From: Canna indica
Taxonomy: Eukaryota > Streptophyta > Magnoliopsida > Zingiberales > Cannaceae
Direction of reading: 5' to 3'
Assembly: GCA_034359265.1 (NCBI GenBank)
Contig: CP136893.1
Coordinates: forward strand, 27,412,001-27,476,000
Length of the DNA: 64,000 nt
Made by a program: the position numbers and the translations under genes. The notes below the pieces were generated by a model. The model searched no databases. It had not been told where the DNA came from and saw nothing but the letters and a program-made list of their open reading frames with translations. This document shows, one piece after another, positions 43,230 to 53,978 of the stretch. Position 1 is the first letter of the stretch. The number at the start of each line of letters is the position of its first letter.

Positions 43230-46200
43230 ATGAAATTTATCTCATGGAATATTAAGGAGCTAACAAAGAGGAACCTGGAGAGTACTTAAGAAGATTGATC
43301 AGAATTCATAAACATGATATTGTGCTACTACAGGAAACATATTTGGAGGAGAAGGAAGCTGAATTGTTTATAGCTTTAGAAGATACTGGCAGAGAGATTT
43401 TGTTGCTAGTCTTGGAAGATCTTGAGGGATAATTCTACTCTGGAAAAAATGGATGGAAATCAGAATTTTCTTCAAAAATAGACAGGTTATCAATGGACTT
43501 CTGGAGTTGAATAGTGGCAAATGCATTATTCTATCAGGAGTGTATGCTAGTGACCTAGAAAAAGAGAGAAAAAATCTATGGAGAATACTAGAGGGTGCTA
43601 ATATATCTGGACTAGCCTGGATAGTGATGGGAGATTTCAATTGCATAACTGAAAGAAGGGAGAAGAGAGGTGGTAGATGTTTTCAATATAACAAAGGGGT
43701 CAAGGTCTTCAGAAATTTTATTATAAATACTGGTTTGATTGATGCAAGATTCAATGGGCCATCATTCACCTGGTCAAACAATAGGAAGGCAAATGAGTTA
43801 ATACAAGCAAGAATTGATAGAGTATTGTTCAATGGAACCTCGTTATAATGGGATTTCAAGATGGAGGTCTCCCACTTGCAAATGATTGGGTCAGATCATA
43901 GGCCTCTACTAGTTACATGTGAAAAAAGAGGTTAAAGAAAGAAGACATAATAGGAGATTTGTGTTCGAGCATTTTTGGTTAAAACATACTGAATTCAATG
44001 ACGTGGTGGAGACGAATTGGAATGATGCTGAAGGAAGTATTTGTCTGAAATAGGAAAAGCTGGCAAAGGAATTAAAGATATGGAATAGAGAACATGTGGG
44101 CTTGTTGGAGAAATAGGTTCAGTAAAAACTAAAGGTGTTAAAGGAGTTAGAACTCAGGGAAGAATGTGGACTTAACAATGAAGTGGATGATGCATTCAAA
44201 GTTGAAGTGATAAGAAAAATCAGTGAGCTGAATAGACAAATTCAAATAAAGTGGTGGTCGAAATCTAGAAGGAAGTGGATTGAGGAAGGGGAAAGAAACA
44301 CAAAATATTTTCATAGTCTTGTTAATTTCAGAAAGAAAAAAGAAAAAATTGGAGGAAATTGTAGTAAAAAACAAAACAGTAACTAATGGACAAGAAATGG
44401 TTGAATGTTTTGCAGACTGGTATGAAGTACTTTGGAAGGAAGATGAAACTTACAATAACAGGAACCAGGTGCTTGATAATGTAATCTGGAATGTAATCAG
44501 TGAAGTAGAAGCCAAAGATATGGAAAAGGAATTCAGCAATGAGGAAATATGGATGACAGCTAATTGTTTGGGAAGAGGAAAGTCTCTTGGATTAGATGGA
44601 TATGTGCTTGAGTTCTATCGTCACCGTTAGAAAACTGTGAGTAAAGTAATACATGTAGAGTTTGCAAATATCCATAAATGAGGATTGATACATGAGGAAT
44701 GGAAGGAAACGACATTTGTATTGATTCTAAAGAAGGATAAACCTAAGATGATAAATGAATTCAGACCCATTGCTATACGTAATGTGATCTACAAGATTTT
44801 TGCTAAAGTGTTATCCAACGGAATGAGAAGTGTTCTTGAGAAGCTAATCAACCATGAGTAGAATGCATTTGTTCTAAGAAGGAATATGCATGATTGCATA
44901 TGTGTGGCGAATGAAGTGGTAAACTCTTGCTATATGGATCAAAGGTAAGAAATCATTTCATTGTGATAAAGATGGACCTAGAGAAAGCTTATGATAGGGC
45001 TGATTGGGATACAATTATTGATATCATGAAGAAGATGGGGTTTCTTGATAAAATGGTAAAATGGATAGTTCTGTTTGGAAGGAGTGAACTTTGTTATATA
45101 ATAAATGGAGAGCAATCCAGGTTCCTTAAAAGCCACAGAGGAATTAGGCAAGGGGATCCTCTATCCCCTTACCTACTTATTATAATGGAATAACTATTAT
45201 CAGCCCTAATGCACAAGTATGTGGTGAAAAGAAAGATTAGAGTGTTCAAGTTGGGGGAGACTGAATTGAGTCATCTGCTATTTGCAAATGACATAGTGTT
45301 TTTTGTAAAAGGAGACATGAAGTCCTGTAAGAACCTGAGAGAAATGGTAAATGCTTACTGTACAACCACTAACCAGAGGATCAATATTGAAAAATTTGAG
45401 ATATACTTTCCAGGAAAGTGTAAAGCAGGAATGAAACACAAAATATGCAATATACTTGGTATGAATGAAGGAAAATATCCTATGAAGTACTTTGGTACTT
45501 ACATATCACCAAGAAGACTAAGGAATGAATACCAAGTAAAGTTGGCTGAGAAGGTTATAAAAAGAATAGACACGTGGGCAAAAAATTATGTTTCACAAGC
45601 TGGGAAATGTGTGCTGATAAATTCAGTAACTAACTCAATACCTGTTCACACATTGATGACTTCATGGATAAATGAAAAGGTAATAAACAAAGTCAGCGGT
45701 GTAACAGAGGGGTTCTTTTGGGGGGGCTCCAAAGAGAGGAGGTCAGCTAAATTGGTTGGATGGAAGAAAGTAACCAAATGCAAAAGTGAAGGTGAAGTTG
45801 GCATCAGAGATATGAGCACCATGAAGAAAGCTCTGGTGACAAAAAGACTAATTCCTCTACTGAATAATGAAAGCAATGAATGGAGGAAAGTAGTGCAAGG
45901 ATAAAATCTTGGTATGCTAAGGGTATCTTTGATAGCCTTAGTGGACTAAGAGAAGGATTCAAAATATGTCTTGGAAATGGATGCAAAACCAAAATCCTAG
46001 ATGAACCATGGATAACTGAAGTTCCATTGAGTAAGTGACCTACATGTATAAATATTCAAGAGCTGTCAAAATTTGAACTAGTCTCTGATTTGTTGGATGA
46101 TGGATGATGGAAGATGGAAGGTAGAGGTAGTTAAAAAATGTTTCAATGCTGAGCTGATGAATTTGATACTAAGCATTGATATGGAGGGAGAGAACTGTAG

Positions 46201-47364
46201 TGATACTTGGGTATAAAGTAGCAGTAATGATGGTATGTTGGGTGCTAAAGGTGCTAAAGGTGCTAAAGGTGCTTACTGGCATCTAAAGCATAAAGAGGAA
46301 GAAGTGGAAGGTAACCAAGTTGAATAGAAGAAAATTTGGAGCTTAAAGGTTCTAGAGAGGGTGAAAATGTTCTGTTGGAAGTTAAGCGGGGGAAGGCTAC
46401 CTGCTAGCTAGTGGTTTTCTAGATTCAGTGGTTCAAAGTGTGAAAAATACCACATTTGCTTTTCTGAGGTGGAGCATATCTTTTTCAAATGTGGATTTGC
46501 GAAGGAATACTGGGACCTAGTTGAACAATAGTTTGGGATAACCTTTTCATGGAGGGCTTCTTGGCATTTTGGGGACTAGTTAAAAGAAGACTCGAGATAT
46601 GAATAGAATTCAGCTGAAAAGTTATTGGCTTTCATTGCAATGTCCTCATGGTTGATATGGAAAAATAGGAATTAAGCTAAGTATGAAGATAAAAGAATGG
46701 CAGTGAAAGAATTATACATCAGAGCATGCAACCTGATGTCTGAGTATACTGATATAAATATCAGGAAAGACAACCAGAGGAGTAGTAGCATGGAAAGTCA
46801 AAAGGAAGATAGGGTTATACTAGAAGGTGAATAGACTTTGTATTGTGATGCAGCTTGGAGAGGTGGTTTGGAAGCTAGAGTTGGTTTTGTGATAAAGAAG
46901 GATAATGAAGAAAGAGAGAAAGGCTAAGGCTATGATCAGGTAATGGCAAGTGACCCATTAATAGCTGAATGTAAAGCAATTGGTATGGTCTCGACAATAT
47001 TAGAATGAAAAATTTAAGAGTTAAAATAGTCATATCTTATTGTATAACTGCAATGGATGCATTGCGAAAGAAAATAGGGATACCTTGGTGAATTAAAGGC
47101 CTGGTAAGCAACATTTTAAAGCTAGGAGCCTTAGTAGGAGTGAAGAAGTGGTTACATGTAAAGAGAGAATATAATAGATGTGCACACGAGTGTGCATTGA
47201 GAGGCATCTTACTAAATAAAGACTATGATGATGTTTATAGTCAAAGAGAACCCGATGACTGCAATTTTGAAACGAGAGGTTTATTCTTTGTTGAAAGTAG
47301 TAATGATTGTAATAGGTTTGAGAGTGTGATTAGGTGTAAAGAAGACTGCTTGAAATTGAAATAA
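43230..47364 (+). pseudogene. LINE ORF2: endonuclease, reverse transcriptase, RNase H
   Basis: Starts MKFISWNIKELTKRN at 43230. The apurinic-type endonuclease keeps its landmarks over shifted frames: VLLQET near 43320, VMGDFNCITERR near 43625, FTWSNNRKANELIQARIDRV at 43765-43825 and SDHRPL near 43890. The reverse transcriptase spans about 44690-45320 (NEFRPIAIRNVIYKIFAKVL, RGIRQGDPLSPYL), but the catalytic motif reads LLFANDIVFF instead of FADD, so a metal-binding Asp is lost. zf-RVT is at about 46340-46530 (RVKMFCWKLSGGRLPAS, then CEKYHICF...EVEHIFFKCGFAKEYW), and RNase H at about 46835-47000 (LYCDAAWRGGLEARVGFVIK). Dead by mutation. Confidence 0.85.
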
Positions 47365-47559
47365 ATAAAAGCTTACATGATCAAGAGAGATATACTTCTA
47401 TTTAATTTATTGGCGAGAGAAGTACGGCCTATGGGCCCAATACTCCATCTACCCACAATTAGGTGAAAGGTGAACTATCTTGAACATGATTTTTCTTGAG
47501 AAAAAGAAAAAAAATTATCATCTTATTCCTTTCTCTTCTTACAAAATAAAATTGGAGTT

Positions 47560-47750
47560 CAAATTGGAACCTACGAGATGAAAATTGTACATATTCCTAT
47601 TACACGTCCATAATTAACTTAGAATCAGACTCTATGATAATTTTATTTTGGAATCTATTTAAAGAATAAAGTAAAGCAGATTTTACTGCAAGAGCTTCAT
47701 TAATTAAGGAAGATGATAATATTTTAAAGCTAGCGGAAGCACATATACAA
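47560..47750 (-). pseudogene. RNase H fragment of a second LINE (minus strand)
   Basis: On the minus strand EALAVKSALLYSLNRF and KIIIESDSKLIMDV can be read, typical of the RVT_3 type RNase H at the end of plant LINEs or related proteins. Only this piece remains. It faces the plus-strand LINE that ends just to the left. Confidence 0.5.
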
Positions 47751-48994
47751 TTACTATCTGAATATCTACGAACAAAAGCATAAGATCATTTTTGGGAAAA
47801 ATCATCGAAAGAACCATCAAAATATACTTAATCCAACCAATAAGAGGAAGGCTCCAGCTAAGTCCAATATTCATAAAGATATAACAATTTGTACCCTTAG
47901 ACAGAATTATCAGCGTATGAAAAAGAGATTACCCTAGAAAAAAGGATATAAATGGTAGGTCTTGGTATGTCCAAAAAGAGCCTAAGTTCATGCCAAATGA
48001 AATAAAGATTGTTTTAGCATAGTGCAAATTTTATTAAAGAATTTTTGGCCAACAGTGTATTATATAAAACAATATATGAATAGCACAAGTAAAATGAAAC
48101 CCAAGTAAACAAGAACACAATCATACCTAACTTGTGAACTTTTTGAGTGGTTCAACTTCTAACCATACCTACATTTACTATCTAAACTCTCTACTTAAAA
48201 TTTCTATAATTCCACTATTATAAATGTTTTCCTCCTAAGAGGGTACACCAAAAATTTATTCGTCAACCATTGAGGATGCCTCTACCTCTACATTGAAGGA
48301 ATAACAAATATAATTTAATCTAGGTATGCCCCACACACCATTCACCCAAGTAAAAGCAAATGAGAGCAAAAAATAAATAAATAATAGAAGAAAGAGAGCT
48401 CAATATTGTGCAAATACTATTGGAGCTCTTTTTTAAAGTCTCATTCACTCAAGGCCTCAAATGAATGATTCTTGCATGCTCGAATGGCTTGAAGGAGAGA
48501 TGAACACTCAAGTAAACAGGGGATTAAGAAAAAGATCTTAAACTCAAAACTTTATAGCTCAATCTCTTAATATATGAATGAGGAAAAGAAGTGATGGAAG
48601 TGCGGGAGGCGCCGGGAACACAAAATCAAACCTACTTGTAAGGTAGCAAAGGCATGAGAGTGAAGCCAATAACTAGAAATTTTCGGTTGAAATCAAATGA
48701 GTGAAGCCAATAGCATGTAGGTCGCAGGTTATCATAGTTCAGACGATTGAACTTCGGTTGAACTTCAATCGAAGGCTTATGAAATTTTTTGACTCATTTC
48801 AGTCACAATTAGGTCGAACTTTGGTTGACCAAACTTCAGTCGAAATTGATTCCAAACCTTTTTACTGATTTCTTTTGGCGAAGACTTTGTTTGGGTTTGG
48901 TTCAGGGTTAGATTTGGGTTTAAAGGGGCCGGGACACAAAGATTCATCACGAATGAGACCTTAAGGGATTTTATATAAGAAACTAGAAACTAAA
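47751..48994. other. Degenerate sequence, probably copia LTR remains
   Basis: No gene seen. A possible LTR edge (TGTTGGCC on the minus strand at about 48055), a phrase like the GGTTCGACC block of the solo LTRs (GAGTGGTTCAACTTC near 48150), and GTCGAA/TTCGGTTGA repeats at 48735-48845 suggest a distant relative of the solo LTR family. This is tentative. Confidence 0.35.
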
Positions 48995-49624
48995 CCTAAT
49001 TATTGATACACTTTAGCTCTAAGTTCCAATTCATTCCCTAATTTCAATTTGTTCCTTGATGAGCTCAAGAAACCCTCTACTAAACTTCGTATTCTTGTGT
49101 GGTGGCTCCCTCTACAAGTAGACCAAGAAGTTTTTAGTACTCAAATAGCTTTGGGTTCTTCGGGGTTAGAAGTTCTAGGAACACATGCTTTATTTACCAT
49201 ATTCTTTGGACTTCTAAAAAATGCACAATCTTGAATTCTATGTCTATATACACCACAATAAAAATAATTTCTATTAAATACTTTGGTTTTAGGAATTCAT
49301 TTTGTAAAACCATTATTTTTAGGCCGTCGAGGATAATGTCTATTTAGAAAAATATTTAACTTTTTGTCATATTTAAAATTTCATCCTTTAACACATTTAT
49401 AGATGAGTTCTTGGCAATAACTTGGGAATTTGAACTTTTATTTTCACTTTTATCTTTGAAAATTTCATTCCACAATTCATCATTTTTAATTTCCAATTTT
49501 TAATTTCTACTATTTATATCCTTGATTCCAAGTTTCAATTCACCATGAGAATCATTATTTAGAAATTTCGAATTAACTTTTATTTTTTCACTTTCTAACT
49601 CTAATTTATGCACATATTCAAGGA
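48995..49624 (-). pseudogene. Copia (SIRE-like) gag remnant, minus strand
   Basis: The minus strand shows a coiled-coil part (NILEYVHKLELESEKIKVNS at 49623-49565) and, in another frame, a zinc knuckle at about 49260-49215, YFYCGVYRHRIQDCAFF, whose first Cys has become Tyr. It is followed by NKACVPRTSNPEEPKAI at about 49190-49145. A TGA stands where this family usually has Trp (AIWVPKT). The fragment is cut on its right by the gypsy-3 LTR at 49625. Confidence 0.65.
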
Positions 49625-50371
49625 TGTTAGCGGACTGGACTAGCATTTTGGGTCTGACCGGATCAGGCCCGATTACGCCCACACTCATGAACTAGACTCA
49701 AGTCGAGCTAGTTACAACCTAGCCCAGGGGCTTCGCCCGACAATACAAGGACACCTACATCATTCATTAATTACTAGGAATTCGATAGTAATGAGCCTGA
49801 CATCTCCGGGATAAATCCCGATCCATTTCGGGTATATCCTATCAAGTTTGAGGGAGACATCATCGCCCCTGAAACATCTCTATCCTACACTATAAACAGA
49901 CACGATGCACATCAAGTATACTCTCGATTTCAATCTCATACCCATCATCTGAAATTCCTTCTTACTTGAGCGTCAGAGTGTCTTGGCAGGTCCCCCCGCC
50001 GGAGTTGCACTGGACCAGGAGATGCGAAGCACCGTATCACCCCGACTTCAGACAAAAATATTTGGCACCCACCGTGCATGGAGCCGAGTAAATCTTATCT
50101 TCCCTATCATGGTAGGTACCCAGAATTAGGTTAACGTTACTACACGTAGGCCACAAACCTAGCGGCAACATTCCCCCACTACCTAGAGACGGGCGAGGAG
50201 TGTCCCTCTGATGCCCGCCAACCCAACACTATGACAGCTACGGTGCCTGATCGACGTTCTCCAACCGCAGAACTAAAGGTAATCAACCCAGGTTGAGGTG
50301 TTGACGCAATCTAGGGAGCAACATCCAGCCGAGCGCGAGCATTGCCACTAGGAACATGATGAGGGTAGCCC
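49625..50371 (+). mobile_element. Gypsy-3 5' LTR, primer site and leader, plus strand
   Basis: LTR from TGTTAGCGGACTGGACTAGC (49625) to CTTCAGACA (50054), about 430 bp. The primer site TTTGGCACCCACCGTG follows at 50061, close to TGGCGCCCACCGTGGGG of several plant gypsy elements. The internal leader then runs to 50371, where an hAT element is inserted, and resumes at 53931. No gag is recognised. The copy at 27011-27525 is in opposite orientation. Confidence 0.7.
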
Positions 50372-50775
50372 CATGGTTTAAAAAATTGCTCGAAACGGTA
50401 CGATAAGAGCGGTATATACCAGTTTTTGAGATTTCCGGTATACGATATACCCGGTATTTGAAAATACTGGGTATATCATGTATATTGGGCGGTATATGTA
50501 TCATACCGCCCGGTATGAGCGATACCTAGCGGTATGATAACTTTTAAACGTTGGAGTTGCCAACGATGCTCAACGCCGTTGGCAATGGGTGGCCGACAGT
50601 CCTATCGGGCTGTCGGCCACATGTTTCGGCATATACCACCCGGTATGATAAACAGTGACCCCAAACTACTCTCACTCTCACTCACCCCTCTATCCATCAA
50701 TCTCTCTCAATTTCTCTCAAACTCTCTCACTCACGCATCTTTTTTTATTAAGTTTTACGTCAAAATTTTGTCGAA

Positions 50776-53265
50776 ATGGCGTTGAAATCTCAATCCGACC
50801 CCGCATGGCAGCACGGTCGTCGGTTGGAGAAGGCTCATCACTGGCAATGCCTCCACTGTAATATGATTTCACGTGGTGGAGGCATCACTTGGTTGAAGCA
50901 ACACTTGGTCGGAGGATATGGCGACGTCGTCGATTGCTCCAAAGTACCGCCCGAAGTCCGAAAGATGTTCAAAGCGCAACTCAACAACAAGAAGGAGCAA
51001 CGTCTTAAGACTGCAGCTCAACAAGCCGAGTTCGACCGACGAGCTACCCAAGATGTCGGCGGTGGCCATTATGAGGCTCGGGGTGGCCATTACGATGCTC
51101 GGTGTGGCGATGACAACGAGGATCCGGAATTTGAAGCCGGCATCCGAGCTTCATTGGAGCAAGTTGCATTCAAACGAGATCGGATGTATTATCCCGAATC
51201 TCAATTCGAATATGGCGACGGCAGTGGCAGCGGTGGCATAAGCAGCGTCGGCTCAACTTCGGCTGCCGGAGCAATGGACCGAAGCGGTCCAATTCCCTCC
51301 GGTCCTTATATTGGTCGGAGTTCTAGCATGAGAGCACCTCAAACTCAGAGCAGAGGAGGCAGCAGAGGAGGCATTCGTGGATTCTTCACAAACCTCGGAG
51401 CAAGTGGTAGGAAAACTAATGTTGATGTTTTTGATCTTGATCCTAGGGCATTTCCTCCTTCATCAGCAAAGCAACCGCGCATAGACGATTCTTGGGGCAA
51501 GACGAAGAAGTGGGAGTTGGGGAAAGCCATCTCCAAATGGTTCCACTTCAGCTGGATTCTCGCAAATGCAGCCAACAATCCATACTACTAAACTATGGAG
51601 TCTACCATCCAAAAGGTAGGCCCAGGTATTACCCCTCCAACTCTGTATAAAATTTCAAGACCTTTCCTTGAAGAAGAGGTCAATGAAATAAATCAATGGA
51701 TCGACGAAATCAAGCGGCAATGGGGGGATTACGGATGCAGTTGGATGTGCGATAGTTGGACCGGGCCAACCCGAATGAGCATCATCAACTTCCTCATCTA
51801 TTGCAACAGGAGGGTTATCTATCATAAGTCGGTGAACGCGTCCGATGAAGTCCATAACGTTGTCTACATCTCGAAGCTGATGAAGGAGGTGATAGAGAAG
51901 AATGAACCCCAGAACTTTGTTCAAATTATAACCGACAACGGAGCCAATTTCAAAAGGGCAGGTGAGATAATCGAACTGGATTATTCTCACATATATGCCA
52001 GAACTACTGATGGAAAGCAAACCGAGAAATACATCCTCAACACGCGCTTCTGGGATTGCGTTGCGGAGATAGTCGTCGCCATAGAACCATTGTACAAGGT
52101 TCTACGACAGGTGGATATGGAAAAGACGCCTCAAATGGGTCATCTCTACCACTACATCCACCAAGCACAAGAAGAAATCAAGAGGGTTATGATTTCTCCA
52201 ACCAAGTATAAACCCTTCATCGATATTATCTCCTAGAGGTGGAAGGATCAAATGGGTCGTGACATATACATCGCGGGTAATTTTTTATTTAATTTTCTGA
52301 AATTTATTTAATTTTAATTCATTATGCTAAATTACTTATTAAATTTATAATTTTTTGTAGCGTATTATTTAAATCCTGCATACCAGTATCGATATGATAT
52401 TGGAACGATGGATAGTTTGTTATATCCGCTTCGCAAGGTCATACAATGAATGTCGACATCAATCAGAGAAGCGGCACAAGCTCTAAATGAATCAAGATAT
52501 TTCCGAGATTCAAGTGACAATTTCGGAGATACATTTGCAATATCGTGCCAAGATTCTATAGATCCAGGTAGATATAATTTTTTTAAAATTTATTTATTAA
52601 ATCTCATTACTAATATCAATTTTAAATCTATTGCAGTTGAATGGTGGTTGCAATTTGGAACCGAAGCTCCAACTCTTCGGAAGATTGCAACATGTATCCT
52701 CTCGCAAACCACATCATCAAGTGGATGCGAGAGAAATTGGTCGACCTTCGCCTTGATTCATACCGAGCCATGCAACCGGCTTTCATATGCCCGATTAGAA
52801 ATGCTAGTATACGTTCATTACAACATGCGGCTTCGAATGCGGACATTACAAAATGGAGATATTCAACATGTAGATACGTTCGATGTCGAGTTCGTCCAAG
52901 ACGATGCGGACCCGATAATTGATTGGTGGAGTGCAATGGAGAGTGACCAGCCTCTTCTTGATGAACCAGGCAAACCACCTCGGCCTTCACCAATTATATC
53001 TGATGCACTTGAGTCTGAGAGCCAACCAGAAGACATGGTCATTACTCCCTTGGACTCTTAACGAATTTGGCAAGCAAGACATCGATTTGAATCGGACTCT
53101 CCATCTTCCCAATCAAAGAGAAAAAAGAAGGCAACATCTTCAAAGGCAAAAGGCAAAGCCAAAGGTAAACGACCAATTGATCCTTTAGATGCGATTGCAG
53201 AAGCAGAAGAGAACGAAGAAGACGAGCCCTCCATTCATAGCAGTAGCAGCACAAAAGACGGAGGA

Positions 53266-53332
<67 letters not shown>

Positions 53333-53781
53333 GTGGAGAAGACACCGTTGTGCCATCAACACTGCCACTTGATGATCTATGGATAAATGAGCAATCCTTC
53401 GATCACGCCACCCAAAATGATGACCACGGTGCTAGAATCGGACAAACAACTCAGGTGTATAAGAAGAGAGGCCTGCGTCGAGGAGGTGCACCGACAGCTT
53501 TGTAAGATTACCATCACCATATGATGAGTAGTTTGCAAGAGGTTTCTGAATCCACCTACTCTGTACCCAATACCTACTAAACTGATGATACAGGATCTAG
53601 TTCTTAGAATCCCAACAAAGAATCGCTAATGACAATGTGGTATAGTGGATACCAAGGAATTATGCCATGAGAAAATTTTCAAATATGGGCATTAGAGACC
53701 TACGATATTGACCTTAGTCGTGTATGTCCCGAAGCCCAAGATATGTATGGGTACGACGGACGTCATTCGTCCGCATATTAA
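50776..53781 (+). pseudogene. hAT transposase (BED zinc finger, DUF659, dimerisation domain) with eight in-frame stops
   Basis: The BED finger is at residues 11-54 (C25, C28, H43, C54). DUF659 follows (KWFHFSWILANAANNPYY, then WMCDSWTGPTRMSIINFL and IITDNGANFKRAG). After GANFKRAGEII about 100-150 residues usual in the family, including the CAAHCIDLML-type motif, are missing. The C-terminal dimerisation domain is at 52637-52830 (ILSQTTSSSGCERNWSTFAL). Two introns fit GT-AG: 52277-52360 (84 bp) and 52568-52636 (69 bp), both multiples of three. The whole gene is in one frame, broken only by stops at 51592, 52234, 52447, 53059, 53503, 53578, 53605 and 53668, with no frameshift. The C-terminal tail is Lys-rich, then 20 Asp codons, and ends at 53779-53781. 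Confidence 0.9.
53266..53325 (+). repeat. (GAT)20 microsatellite coding poly-Asp
   Basis: Twenty perfect GAT units in frame with the hAT transposase relic. Perfect purity in a decayed gene suggests recent slippage. Reading the opposite strand gives a poly-His shadow frame. Confidence 0.95.
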
Positions 53782-53930
53782 ATATTGTATTCATGTATTT
53801 GACATTTGAATATTGATTTTAAGCATTTCTTCATCAATTATATGATTATTGGAAATTTGGAGTTATTTCTTTAAAAAAATCAGCGACCGAAATCGGTACC
53901 GGTACCGAGATTTTAAACCATGGGTAGCCC

Positions 53931-53978
53931 CCTCGAAAGAGCCAGGAGGCCGACCTCTGCCTTTCAGGGCGAGGTCTC
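53931..53978 (+). other. Gypsy-3 leader resumed after the hAT insertion
   Basis: About 48 bases (CTCGAAAGAGCCAGGAGGCC and on) between the hAT duplication and the LTR of copia-2. Confidence 0.5.

Larger units (their letters stand above)
41440..47513 (+). mobile_element. L1-type LINE, plus strand, decayed
   Basis: Two collinear genes of a plant L1 retrotransposon (ORF1 with DUF4283 and zinc knuckle; ORF2 with endonuclease, reverse transcriptase, zf-RVT and RNase H) end shortly before an A-rich tail at 47500-47513 (GAAAAAGAAAAAAAA). The 5' edge is approximate and lies within about 250 bases of CACTA copy B. A target duplication could not be recognised with confidence. Many frameshifts and stops show an old insertion. 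Confidence 0.8.
50372..53922 (+). mobile_element. hAT transposon, 3551 bp, exact 8-bp TSD GGTAGCCC
   Basis: Terminal inverted repeats CATGGTTTAAAA are at both ends (the right end reads TTTTAAACCATG). GGTAGCCC lies directly outside both ends (50364-50371 and 53923-53930). Subterminal GGTATA/CCGGTA phrases are dense at 50395-50660 (e.g. CGGTATACGATATACCCGG). It carries one transposase gene in plus orientation, complete except for stops and an internal loss. It interrupts the gypsy-3 leader, so it is younger than that element. Confidence 0.92.

Noticed and set aside
48055..49624. Possible complete LTR element of SIRE type
   Set aside because: Only one uncertain LTR edge, a short gag remnant and no second LTR; not enough to set borders.
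53042..53386. Poly-His and poly-Met frames
   Set aside because: Shadow frames of the (GAT)20 repeat; the real frame gives poly-Asp in the hAT gene.
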